From assembly GCA_963204915.1 (NCBI GenBank), contig CAUJHS010000117.1, positions 186,001-250,000 on the forward strand: a DNA stretch of 64,000 bases, written 5' to 3'. Source of the stretch: Planctomycetota bacterium (GTDB taxonomy: Bacteria > Planctomycetota > Planctomycetia > Pirellulales > Pirellulaceae). Below the pieces are notes generated by a model. That model had not been told where the DNA came from, made no database searches, and worked only from the letters and a program-made list of their open reading frames with translations. A program made the translations under genes and the position numbers. The stretch's first letter is position 1, and each line of letters begins with the position of its first letter. Of the stretch, positions 17,664-25,606 are shown one piece after another.

Positions 17664-18887
17664 ATGGCCGTTTACCTGATCGCCACACTCGATACGAAAG
17701 GGCCCGAAGCCGCGTTTGTTCGCGACCGGCTTCAAGCGCTGGGCGTGCACGTCACTCTGGTCGATGCGGGCTGTCTGGGCGAGCCGGGTCTTCAAACCGA
17801 TGTGACTCGCGAGACCGTGTTCGCCGCCGCTCAGACTTCGTGCGAAACGCTTCGCGCGAAAAACGACCGCGGCGAAGCCGTAACCGCGGCAGCCCGCGGG
17901 GCCGCATCCATTGTGCAGGACGCCTGGCAAGCGGGAAAGCTTGATGGCGTGCTGGGTCTGGGTGGTTCGGCAGGCTCCACCATAGGCGCCACGGCCATGC
18001 GGTCGCTTCCTTTGGGCGTGCCGAAACTGCTCGTCAGCACGCTGGCTTCGGGCCAGGTACGGCAATATGTGGGCAGCAAAGACATCCTAATGATGAACTC
18101 TGTGGTGGATATTGCCGGGGTGAACCGCATTAGTCGCCTGGTGCTTTCGAACGCCGCGGCAGCGATGGCAGGCATGGTGCTGCATCCGCCGGAGCCTTCG
18201 GCCGGAGACAAGCCCCTGGTGGCCGCCACGATGTTCGGCGTCACTACCCCTTGCGTCCAGCGAGCCCGTGAAGTCTTGGAAAACGCCGGCTATGAAGTGC
18301 TGGTGTTCCATGCAACCGGCAGCGGCGGTCAAGCCATGGAATCGCTGATTTCCGACGGACTGATCGCGGGGGTGCTCGACATCACCACGACTGAACTGGC
18401 CGACGAACTTGTGGGAGGCGTCCTCTCCGCCGGTCCCGATCGACTGACCGCCGCGGGCCGTCACAACGTGCCGCAAGTCATCTCGGTCGGCGCGCTCGAC
18501 ATGGTGAATTTTGGGCCTCGGGAAACTGTGCCGGAGAAGTTTGCCCATCGCACGTTTTATCAGCATAACCCGACGGTTACGCTGATGCGCACCACCGTGG
18601 AGGAAAACGCCCAGCTCGGCGCGGAGATCGGCCGCAAAGCGGCGGAGGCGAAGTGTCCGACCGTGTTGATGCTGCCGCTCCGCGGCGTGTCGGCCATTGA
18701 CGCCGAAGGTAAGCCGTTTGACGATCCTGACGCGCGCCAGGCGCTGTTCGCCGCCATCCGGCAGCATGCCGGCGCCGTTGAGCGGCACGAGATCGACTGC
18801 CACATCAACGACCCCCCGTTCGCCGAAGCGGCCGCCCAGCGATTGATGGCGCTCATGCGCCACGCCAACGCCAACTCGGTTTCGTAA
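17664..18887 (+). CDS. UPF0261 / Tm-1-like ATP-binding domain protein
   Basis: 407 residues from the ATG giving MAVYLIATLDTKGPEAAFVRDRL, the canonical start of the family. Conserved landmarks include the VLGLGGSAGSTIGATAMRSLPLGVPKLLVST glycine-rich stretch, DIAGVNRISRLVLSNAA, MFGVTTPCVQRAR, FHATGSGGQAME and the Cys/Asp-rich C-terminal LPLRGVSAIDAEGKPFDDPDA. Plant Tm-1 binds ATP and a viral replicase; bacterial members are often near phosphoenolpyruvate-hydrolase (TIM-barrel) genes in catabolic clusters. No such partner is seen here. Cytoplasmic. Confidence 0.88.
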   Translation: MAVYLIATLDTKGPEAAFVRDRLQALGVHVTLVDAGCLGEPGLQTDVTRETVFAAAQTSCETLRAKNDRGEAVTAAARGAASIVQDAWQAGKLDGVLGLGGSAGSTIGATAMRSLPLGVPKLLVSTLASGQVRQYVGSKDILMMNSVVDIAGVNRISRLVLSNAAAAMAGMVLHPPEPSAGDKPLVAATMFGVTTPCVQRAREVLENAGYEVLVFHATGSGGQAMESLISDGLIAGVLDITTTELADELVGGVLSAGPDRLTAAGRHNVPQVISVGALDMVNFGPRETVPEKFAHRTFYQHNPTVTLMRTTVEENAQLGAEIGRKAAEAKCPTVLMLPLRGVSAIDAEGKPFDDPDARQALFAAIRQHAGAVERHEIDCHINDPPFAEAAAQRLMALMRHANANSVS

Positions 18888-18927
18888 GACGGAGCCTTCT
18901 CTGCCAGCTGGCCCAAGAAACGCCAAA

Positions 18928-18950
18928 ACGCGGCGTTTGAGGCGCCGCGT
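18928..18950 (-). terminator. Hairpin terminator of the first BBP7-like gene
   Basis: An 8-bp perfect stem (ACGCGGCG with its reverse complement) and 7-base loop lie 29 bases after the stop codon, followed on the minus strand by TTTTGGCGTTTCTTGG. It could also stop readthrough from the UPF0261 gene on the plus strand, though no T-rich tail follows there. Confidence 0.75.
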
Positions 18951-18978
18951 CTTGGAGTTACACCGTTATTTTGTTCGT

Positions 18979-19893
18979 TTAGTACGATACACCGCCCGAG
19001 AGGGTGAAGCCGGCAAGCCCAACATCGGTCGGGCCGTCGAAGAAGGGTTCGCCCAGGACGCCGTCAAACTCGTTGGAGAAGTTGACCCAGTTCTGCCATT
19101 CGACGCCGGTGCGGGCGAAAAACGTCATTCCGTTGTCCATCTGATAGTTGGTTTCATACCCCCAACTAATCTCGATCATACCGTGATTCACATCCAATAG
19201 GCGAAAATCCTGGTTGAGGAAGCCGCCGTCGACATTGCGGATGTCTTTATCGCCATGGACCACGGCGCCGCGAGCCCGGGCGTACAGGTGACCGGCGCCG
19301 AGCAAACGTCGTGCTTCCAACGCGGCGACCAGGCCCATGCCGTTGAATTGAACGAGGCGCGAGTCGGCCTCGCCCACGTCGATCATGCTTTCGCGAAATT
19401 CGTTATAGCGGGCGCCAGCGCTCACCTCGACGGCGATCAGGTCGCTCAGTTCGATGACGTCAAACCCTTCCACATCGACCGAGAAGGTTTCCACGCCGAG
19501 CCCGTCGCCAGCGTTTTCGATGCCGAGGAAGTGGTTGTAGCGGAAATATCGTCCGCGGAATCCCATGCCGCTGGGGCCAACCACGCCCAATGTGTAACGT
19601 CCGGCGGGTTCAAAGTTGAATTCCCCCCATTCGCCAGCGTCAGATCCCATACGTACGCCATCGGCGCGGTGGTAACGCAAAAACATCAGTTCGGCTTCGG
19701 CGAAACCACCCCAGGCGCCGTCTTCGCAGGGAACGCAACACGAATCGCAGCCAACATCACAGCATTCGGTTGCGCAAGAGCCCGTCTCGCAGTTTGACGA
19801 ACTCCAACCATCGGCAAGCTCGCCGGCAAAGCCGCTTGAGGCGCACAAAGCAAGGCAAACCGCGCCGGCAAAACGGCGAAGCGAGAATTTCAT
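18979..19893 (-). CDS. BBP7-like outer-membrane beta-barrel protein, paralogue 1
   Basis: 304 residues from the ATG giving MKFSLRRFAGAVCLALCASSGFAG, a clear signal peptide. The mature N-terminus is very Cys-rich (CETGSCATECCDVGCDSCCVPC), followed by GGFAEAELMFLRYHRADGVRMG. A run of amphipathic strands follows and the protein ends in TLSGGVSY, an aromatic C-terminus typical of a barrel insertion signal. It is paralogous along its whole length to the next gene (shared LRYHRADGVR, RYTLG, GDGLGV, GARY, EWQNWVNFSN). Family function is unknown; porin or structural envelope roles are suggested for such proteins. The Cys cluster may form disulphides or bind metal. Confidence 0.8.
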   Translation of the reverse strand: MKFSLRRFAGAVCLALCASSGFAGELADGWSSSNCETGSCATECCDVGCDSCCVPCEDGAWGGFAEAELMFLRYHRADGVRMGSDAGEWGEFNFEPAGRYTLGVVGPSGMGFRGRYFRYNHFLGIENAGDGLGVETFSVDVEGFDVIELSDLIAVEVSAGARYNEFRESMIDVGEADSRLVQFNGMGLVAALEARRLLGAGHLYARARGAVVHGDKDIRNVDGGFLNQDFRLLDVNHGMIEISWGYETNYQMDNGMTFFARTGVEWQNWVNFSNEFDGVLGEPFFDGPTDVGLAGFTLSGGVSY

Positions 19894-20032
19894 CTTGGGA
19901 TCTCCGCAGAAGGCATGTTCCCATAACAGAACATGCCCAAGGGATGTGTGGGGCAGCAGGTAGGAGGTGCGACCCCGCCGCGGGAGGCGAAGCGCATCGA
20001 GTGTGAGCCCTCTGACGGTGGGGAAGGTTAGC

Positions 20033-20058
20033 GCAACGGACGCAATTGCGTCTGTTGC
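20033..20058. promoter_or_regulatory. 26-bp near-perfect palindrome upstream of BBP7 paralogue 1
   Basis: The centre GACGCAATTGCGTC is a perfect 14-bp palindrome, and both flanks extend it by six positions with one mismatch (a G-T pair, which would be G-U in RNA). It lies 140-165 bases upstream of the paralogue 1 start and downstream of the paralogue 2 terminator. This suits an operator for a dimeric regulator. No such site was found by eye upstream of paralogue 2. Confidence 0.5.
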
Positions 20059-20162
20059 CGCAGAAGGCACATCCCTTACTATCGGCGCCACCGGACTCAA
20101 CCTTCAAAGTTCACCAACCAGGATTCTTTGGCGCCTTTGCTCGCGGGAACAAGAAACCAAGA

Positions 20163-20203
20163 AACGCCGAAGGGCGCGGCTATTGAACCGCGCCCAAGGC
20201 GTT
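20163..20203 (-). terminator. Hairpin terminator of the second BBP7-like gene
   Basis: The inner stem is GGGCGCGG with its exact complement and an 8-base loop; outside a short TT/TTC bulge the arms AACGCC and GGCGTT pair again. It is 29 bases downstream of the stop codon, the same distance as for paralogue 1. The last arm runs into TTTCTTGG followed by TTTCTTG. Confidence 0.8.
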
Positions 20204-20231
20204 ATTTTGAGGTCGTTACGACCGCATTAGC

Positions 20232-21236
20232 TTAGTACGAAATACCAGCCGAGAACGTGAAGCCTCCGAAGCCCACGTCCGAGGGGCCGTCGAAGATGCC
20301 TTCCGCCGCTACGCCGCCGCCGGGCAGGACCGTGTCAACCACGCCCACGCCGTTGGCTTCGAAGCTGTTCGAGAAGTTCCACCAGTTTTGCCATTCCAAA
20401 CCGCTGCGAGCGAACAACACCGAGCCGTTGGACAGCTCATAGTTCACTTCGCCGCCGATGGCCAATTCCAACATACCGTTGGTGGTATCCACCAATTCGA
20501 CGTCTTGAATGCTGGCGATAGCTCCGGCGTTCGACGCGCCTTCACCCGCGGCGCCGCCATCCACGTTGGTGATGTGCTTGTCGTCTTGGACCACGGCCAT
20601 GCGGGTGCGGGCGTACAACAGGCCGAATCCGACCGAGCGACGCACTTCCAGGCCGGTCACAAGACCCGCACCATAGAAGCTGATTTCACGGCTATCGCCG
20701 GCGCCCACGTCGACCATGTTTTCCAGGAAACCGGTGTAGCGGACACCGCCGCTGATTTCCATGGCCCAGTTGCGGTTCAGTTCGAAGGTTTCGAACAATT
20801 CCCCGTCGATCGTGTAGGTGTCGACGCCGAGGCCGTCACCCGCGTCTTCGATTTGTTCGAAGTGATCATATTCGAAGTAACGAACGCGAGCGCCAATGCC
20901 ATTGGGGGCGATCAAACCGAGGGTATAGCGCATCGAGGGTTCGAAATCGAACTCGCCGTTCTCGACGCCGGCGCCAGGACCGCCGCCGCCGATGCGAACG
21001 CCGTCCGCACGGTGATAGCGAAGGAACAGCAACTCGGCTTCACCGAACAGGCCCCAACCCACACCGGGATCGCAGCAGTCGGTGCAGCAATCGTCGAAGC
21101 AGCCGCAATCATTGCAGCCCAGGTCGCAGCTGTTACAAGCCGGAGCGGCACAGCCGCAATCGCCGGCCAACAGACCGCTGCCGTAGCCAAAGGTGAGAGC
21201 TAAGGCGGCGACCAAAGATCGGGTCAATAATTTCAT
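20232..21236 (-). CDS. BBP7-like outer-membrane beta-barrel protein, paralogue 2
   Basis: 334 residues from the ATG giving MKLLTRSLVAALALTFGYGSGLLAG, with GGAGG upstream. A signal peptide is followed by a Cys-rich segment (CGCAAPACNSCDLGCNDCGC, then CCTDCC) and the barrel with ELLFLRYHRADGVRIG. It differs from paralogue 1 by acidic and glycine-rich insertions near GGGGPGAG and in the loop GGAAGEGASNAGA. It ends in TFSAGISY. The pair lie head-to-tail with their own terminators, so each is probably transcribed separately. Confidence 0.8.
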   Translation of the reverse strand: MKLLTRSLVAALALTFGYGSGLLAGDCGCAAPACNSCDLGCNDCGCFDDCCTDCCDPGVGWGLFGEAELLFLRYHRADGVRIGGGGPGAGVENGEFDFEPSMRYTLGLIAPNGIGARVRYFEYDHFEQIEDAGDGLGVDTYTIDGELFETFELNRNWAMEISGGVRYTGFLENMVDVGAGDSREISFYGAGLVTGLEVRRSVGFGLLYARTRMAVVQDDKHITNVDGGAAGEGASNAGAIASIQDVELVDTTNGMLELAIGGEVNYELSNGSVLFARSGLEWQNWWNFSNSFEANGVGVVDTVLPGGGVAAEGIFDGPSDVGFGGFTFSAGISY

Positions 21237-21776
21237 CTCAGTACCTCCGTGCAAGGACCGTTGGCGTCGGACCGCGTGCGGGTGACGCGTGCCGATGCTC
21301 ATGGGGATGTACGTTGTCTTCCGGCCCGCCTGGGCGTTGAGACCTGGTCCTGTGGCAAAAGCCTCCGTGCCCAGTTCGATCTTCTCAACGCGCCGCGTTT
21401 GGCCGCCGGCGCCAGCCGAACAGGACCGTTTGAGCGGCCGCTCGGCATAACAACTTGTTGCTGGTGAAAATCGTCCTGCCAGTTGCAGGAAAGCCACGTT
21501 TTAGTCCTGGCCTGTTGTTTGCGCTATGACCGCGCCAAGCGTCGTTCGCGGTAGAAACCGTACAAGCTGAAGAGTCCCGAGGAATGCACCAAGCCAGAGG
21601 GGCGCCATTCGCGGCGCAATCGAAATTTCTGGAATAAAGCGACCACTCTCGAAGCGAAGAACAGGAAGGGTCGGGCGATACACCTTGCCCGAGGCGAAAT
21701 TTCGCACCCGCCTGCCTGACTTACTTAACTCTTTCCTTCCTCCGACCGATTTTCCAAGAAGCAGCGGCCAGCGCCG
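21237..21776. other. Intergenic region between BBP7 paralogue 2 and the PAS/GAF protein
   Basis: No convincing gene. GAGCGGCCGCTC at 21432-21443 is a perfect 12-bp palindrome, and GGTCCTGT at 21346-21353 has its complement at 21420-21427. A 99-residue minus-strand frame at 21501-21800 has no family features. Confidence 0.4.
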
Positions 21777-21805
21777 TTGTTCCCCCGCCAGGCGGGTCAT
21801 ATAAT
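21777..21805 (+). promoter_or_regulatory. Sigma-70-like promoter of the PAS/GAF/REC gene
   Basis: TTGTTC (21777-21782) and TATAAT (21800-21805) are separated by 17 bases. Transcription would begin near 21812, giving a leader of about 36 bases to the TTG start. Confidence 0.55.
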
Positions 21806-21847
21806 CGGTGGGGAGTACAGATTCAGTCTTTGGGGAGTTGGGGGACT

Positions 21848-23569
21848 TTGTCGGATAAACCCAAAATCCTCTGCGTGCGCGACCGCACCAACGGAATGCG
21901 CGCTTTACCGCCTGACCTCCTTGGAAATTACGAGGTGGTCGAGGTGCAATCTCCGCTTCGCGCGCTCGCGAGGCTGACGCGGGAACAGTTCGCCGGCATG
22001 TTCGTCATGTCGGACCACCTGAAAGACGCCCTCCATTTGGGTCGTCTCCTGCAAAATGACCGCATTCTGGATGGCATGCCTGACGGCGTCGCTCTCCTCG
22101 ATATGGAGAACATCATCATCTGGGCCAACCAGCGCCTACGCGACTGGTCGGGCCAAGCCGATATTGTGGGCGCCAACTTTTACGCCGCTTTAGGTAGCCC
22201 GGAGATTCTCGGCCCGGACTTTTGCCCCTTCCATACCGCGCTCGCCACGGGGCAGGCCAGCGGCTCAACGCTAAAGGCCGACGAAAACCGTTACTATCAC
22301 GTGCATGCCGCCCCAGTGCTCGAAGAGGACGAGACGCCGCGTCACCTCATTGTGACCGTTCGGGATGTCACGGAAGAAGTACTTCAACAACAAAAACTGG
22401 CGGCGATTCACAAAGCAGGCATCGAACTGGCGGACCTCACCCCTGAGGAGGTCTTCCAGATGACGGTCGACGACCGCATCGAATTGCTCAAGTCGAACAT
22501 TTTGCATTACACCAAGGACTTGCTGAATTTCGACGTGGTCGAAATTCGCCTGTTGGACGAAACGACCGGCGAGTTGCAACCCCTGTTAGCGGTAGGCATG
22601 GACCATGACGCCGCGAACCGACCGTTATTCGCACGCCCCATGAGGAACGGGGTCACGGGGTTTGTCGCCGCCACCGGCAAGAGTTATCTGTGTGAGAACA
22701 CGGCGGAAGATCCGCTCTACATTCAAGGCTTTCAGGGCGCGAAAAGCTCGCTCACGGTGCCCTTGATGTTGCACGATCGGGTGATCGGCACGTTTAACGT
22801 CGAAAGCCCGGAACCGCGTGCGTTTACCGAAAGCGACCTTCAGTTCTTGGAGATCTTCTGTCGCGACTTGGCGGCCGCGCTGAACACCCTCGAATTGCTG
22901 GTCGCCCAGAAAGCTAACACCGCCCTCGAAAGCACCGAGGCGATTCACCGCGCCGTTGCGCTCCCGGTCGATGAAATTCTCAACGACGCCGTGAACGTGA
23001 TGGAGCGTTACATCGGCCATGAACCGGCGCTTGTCGAGCGATTGCAACGAATCCTGAGAAACGCCCGCGACATTAAGAAGACCATTCAAAGCGTTGGACG
23101 CACCATGACGCCGACCGAGGGGGTTCCCACGTCGGTGCAAGTCGAAGGACATCCCAAACTTCGCGGTTGCCGGGTGCTTGTAGCCGATGCTGACGAAAAC
23201 GTGCGAAGCGACGCCCATGAACTGTTGGAGCGTTACGGCTGTGTGGTCGAGACCGCCCACGAGGGTGAGGAAGCGATCCTCATGGTTCGCAACACCGGCC
23301 CGGACGCGCAGTATGACATTATCATTGCCGATATTCGCTTGCCCGACTTGAACGGGTACGACATGCTGATGCGGCTCAAGCGACTCATGGAATCTCCGCC
23401 GCTGATTCTCATGGCGGGTTTTGGTTATGACCCCGGCCATTCAATTGTCAAGGCTCGCCAGGAGGGTTTACATCCCAGCGCGGTGCTCTACAAACCGTTC
23501 CGCCGCGACCAGTTGCTTGGCACGGTCGAAACGATTCTGGATGTTTCCAAGAGCATGCTCAAAGCGTAA
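21848..23569 (+). CDS. Sensor protein: receiver-like / PAS / GAF / receiver, no kinase domain
   Basis: 573 residues from TTG 21848 (SDKPKILCVRD); a second TTG six codons upstream is possible. Residues about 5-65 look like a degenerate receiver (KILCVRD...YEVVEVQSPLRALARL...FAGMFVMSD). A PAS domain follows (about 75-180, GMPDGVALLDMENIIIWANQRL to VRDVTEE), then a GAF domain (about 205-350, ending LEIFCRDLAAALNTLELL). A helical pair (about 360-415) resembles a histidine-kinase dimerisation domain but no ATPase domain follows. The C-terminal receiver is complete, with an Asp pair in VADADEN, phosphoacceptor Asp495 in ADIRLPD and Lys in YKPF. It likely senses a ligand and is phosphorylated by a kinase encoded elsewhere. 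Cytoplasmic. Confidence 0.82.
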   Translation: MSDKPKILCVRDRTNGMRALPPDLLGNYEVVEVQSPLRALARLTREQFAGMFVMSDHLKDALHLGRLLQNDRILDGMPDGVALLDMENIIIWANQRLRDWSGQADIVGANFYAALGSPEILGPDFCPFHTALATGQASGSTLKADENRYYHVHAAPVLEEDETPRHLIVTVRDVTEEVLQQQKLAAIHKAGIELADLTPEEVFQMTVDDRIELLKSNILHYTKDLLNFDVVEIRLLDETTGELQPLLAVGMDHDAANRPLFARPMRNGVTGFVAATGKSYLCENTAEDPLYIQGFQGAKSSLTVPLMLHDRVIGTFNVESPEPRAFTESDLQFLEIFCRDLAAALNTLELLVAQKANTALESTEAIHRAVALPVDEILNDAVNVMERYIGHEPALVERLQRILRNARDIKKTIQSVGRTMTPTEGVPTSVQVEGHPKLRGCRVLVADADENVRSDAHELLERYGCVVETAHEGEEAILMVRNTGPDAQYDIIIADIRLPDLNGYDMLMRLKRLMESPPLILMAGFGYDPGHSIVKARQEGLHPSAVLYKPFRRDQLLGTVETILDVSKSMLKA

Positions 23570-23698
23570 CACTGTCAAAGCCCGGAACTTACCGCGCTTG
23601 AATAGGAAGATCACGCTACGCCCGGCGCGTCGCTGTCGGAGCATGGCCGCTTTCGTCGCGAGCCACGTGGTATGTAGCTGGGAGCGTCAAGATCCGGC

Positions 23699-24871
23699 AT
23701 GATTGTTGTTGAAACGCTTCTCGCGCTCCTGACCTTGTGGGGGCACGCCGCCTTTTGGGTGGCGGCCTACAATCGCTTGCACTCCGTCGCGCTGCATCGC
23801 GGCCTGGTGAAACTGCTCGACAAGTCGATTCAAGCGGTGTTCGTCATTCTTCCGGCTCGCTGGGTGTGGGCGGCCTTCAGACGCGACTTCTCGTTGTTGG
23901 ATCCCGCCGCGACGCCCGGTTTCCTGCCGTTATGGGCCTACGCCGCGGGATGCTGGATCATCGCCCTGGGGCCAGGCGTTCACTTTCTCGTGCGTCGGTC
24001 GACGGCGAATCCGCGCGAGGTTTTGCTGTCGAACGATTCGCAGTACCACGATGTCGCCGCGGCGCGAAGCTCCGCGCCGTTGCTGCATGGCGTGAAAACG
24101 CAGCTCCAGGGCCGTTTACCGGGCAACCAGATCTTGCAACTGGAAGTGAATCGCAAACAGCTGCGATTACCTGACCTGCCAGCCGCTTTGGAAGGTTTGA
24201 AGATTGTTCATCTCTCGGACCTCCATTATACCGGCCGAATCGGCCTGCCCTATTTTGAGTACGCCATCGAACAGGCCAATCAATTGGATGGCGATTTGGT
24301 GGCGGTCACGGGCGACATTGTCGATAAGGCGGCGTACATCGCATGGATTCCGCAAACCTTGGGTCGACTGCAAAGCCGTTACGGCGTGTACAGTGTACTG
24401 GGGAATCACGATCAACGCATTCGCGACATACCCCGGCTGCGCCGTACGCTGGAGGAATGCGGCGTGGTCATGCTCGGCGGACGTTGGCGCGAGTTGAACG
24501 TGCGCGGCTCTCGGGTCGTCGTGGCGGGCGATGAACTTCCTTGGTTTGGGCCTGCTCCCGACTTGAGCGACTGCCCTCCGCCGGAAGAAGCGCTTCGTGT
24601 GCTGCTCGCACACACGCCGGACCGTTTTCCTTGGGCGCAACAAAACGGTTTTGCGTTGCTCCTGGCGGGGCATAACCATGGCGGGCAAATTCGTTTTCCC
24701 TGGCTCGGCCCCGTAGTGACGCCAAGTCGCTTTGGCGTTAAGTACGCATCCGGCGTATTCCGCGAACGCGCGACGACGATGCACGTCAGTCGAGGTGTGA
24801 GCGGATATCATGCTTTGCGGTTTAATTGCCCGCCTGAACTGACGCAAATCACGCTCACACGAGGCGAGTGA
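23699..24871 (+). CDS. Membrane-anchored metallophosphoesterase
   Basis: 390 residues. Two or three N-terminal hydrophobic segments (residues 3-25, about 43-60 and 75-98) precede a calcineurin-like domain with all metal-binding motifs: SDLHYTG (174-176 DLH), VTGDIVD (205-209), LGNHD (235-238), LLAHTPD and LAGHNHGGQ. This is the YkuE/LpxG-like layout, whose members act on lipid pyrophosphates or other phosphodiesters at the membrane; the exact substrate is not determined. It follows the sensor gene by 129 bases in the same direction. Confidence 0.85.
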   Translation: MIVVETLLALLTLWGHAAFWVAAYNRLHSVALHRGLVKLLDKSIQAVFVILPARWVWAAFRRDFSLLDPAATPGFLPLWAYAAGCWIIALGPGVHFLVRRSTANPREVLLSNDSQYHDVAAARSSAPLLHGVKTQLQGRLPGNQILQLEVNRKQLRLPDLPAALEGLKIVHLSDLHYTGRIGLPYFEYAIEQANQLDGDLVAVTGDIVDKAAYIAWIPQTLGRLQSRYGVYSVLGNHDQRIRDIPRLRRTLEECGVVMLGGRWRELNVRGSRVVVAGDELPWFGPAPDLSDCPPPEEALRVLLAHTPDRFPWAQQNGFALLLAGHNHGGQIRFPWLGPVVTPSRFGVKYASGVFRERATTMHVSRGVSGYHALRFNCPPELTQITLTRGE

Positions 24872-25037
24872 GGCCGACGGTAACCCCGGTCCATTGGCTC
24901 ATCTTTCTTGTGCTCGTTGTTCACGCGTTGGAAGGTTTGCGTTCTTTGAAAAATTCCGCTTTTTCCGCTTGTTTTTTCAGCTGTAATAGTGTACAAATAT
25001 ACACATATTCGTCACGTCTCCTCTCAGGAATTGTCCG

Positions 25038-25478
25038 ATGAAAATTCACTACACCAGCACGAACGGACGATTGCAGTTTGAAGCCGACGCCGCCACGGTC
25101 AAGGAAGCCTTCGAGTGGCTTTCAACCATTCAAGAACTGTTTGAAGAAACCGCCTGCGGACTGTGCGGCAAAGAAAACTTGAATTACGAAGTACGCGAAT
25201 ACGACGGCAACAACTACTACAAACTGGTTTGTCGCGATTGCCATGCGACGCTCGACTTCGGTCAACGGCGCGACGGAAACAACTTGTTTATCAAGCGCAA
25301 AGACGCCGAAGGAAATACGCTGCCGAACTCCGGCTGGTACCGGTATCAGGGCGCGAATGGCCTCAAACCGACGACGACACCCGCTCCAACGCGGCGTGAA
25401 CCCGCGCGACGTGGAGCCGAACCGGCGGCGCGTCGCGCCAACGAAAAGTCAGCACAAAGTGAGCCGGTTCCGTTCTAA
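25038..25478 (+). CDS. Zinc-ribbon protein of phage-like type
   Basis: 146 residues. The N-terminal half is a compact alpha/beta segment (FEADAATVKEAFEWLSTIQELFEE). A zinc ribbon C-x2-C...C-x2-C (CGLCG and CRDCH) follows, then FGQRRDGNNLFIKRKDAEGN and the end SGWYRY. From memory this resembles small early proteins of tailed phages with the pattern 'C..C...DGNDFY...FGQ.K...LFPKRKD'; that is recall, not a search. The last 35 residues are Pro/Arg/Ala-rich and disordered. The leader upstream is AT-rich, with GTGTA and TACAC arms at 24989-25004, unlike its neighbours. Nucleic-acid binding is inferred. Confidence 0.65.
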   Translation: MKIHYTSTNGRLQFEADAATVKEAFEWLSTIQELFEETACGLCGKENLNYEVREYDGNNYYKLVCRDCHATLDFGQRRDGNNLFIKRKDAEGNTLPNSGWYRYQGANGLKPTTTPAPTRREPARRGAEPAARRANEKSAQSEPVPF

Positions 25479-25498
25479 GGCGACCTTTCGCCGCTTTT
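25479..25498 (+). terminator. Small terminator after the zinc-ribbon gene
   Basis: A 5-bp stem (GGCGA with TCGCC) and 4-base loop immediately after the stop codon, followed by GCTTTTAG. Confidence 0.5.
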
Positions 25499-25606
25499 AG
25501 AATTACTCGGCTTACGAGAAGGAACGTTGCACCACATTCGGTGGAGAAATGGGGGCTAGGTTTAGACGACGACCGCCCCCTCCCGAACAGACCTGTTGAT
25601 TCGACG

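Noticed and set aside
18087-18926. 279-residue minus-strand frame opposite the UPF0261 gene
   Set aside because: Antisense shadow; the UPF0261 motifs are decisive.
20388-21203. 271-residue plus-strand frame opposite BBP7 paralogue 2
   Set aside because: Produced by repeated glycine/alanine codons of the barrel read backwards.
21501-21800. 99-residue minus-strand frame in the gap before the sensor gene
   Set aside because: No ribosome-binding site or family pattern, and a good plus-strand promoter lies inside its 5' end.
24989-25004. GTGTA-N6-TACAC as an operator related to the pncB site
   Set aside because: Arms are only five bases and the spacing differs; too weak to call a shared regulator.
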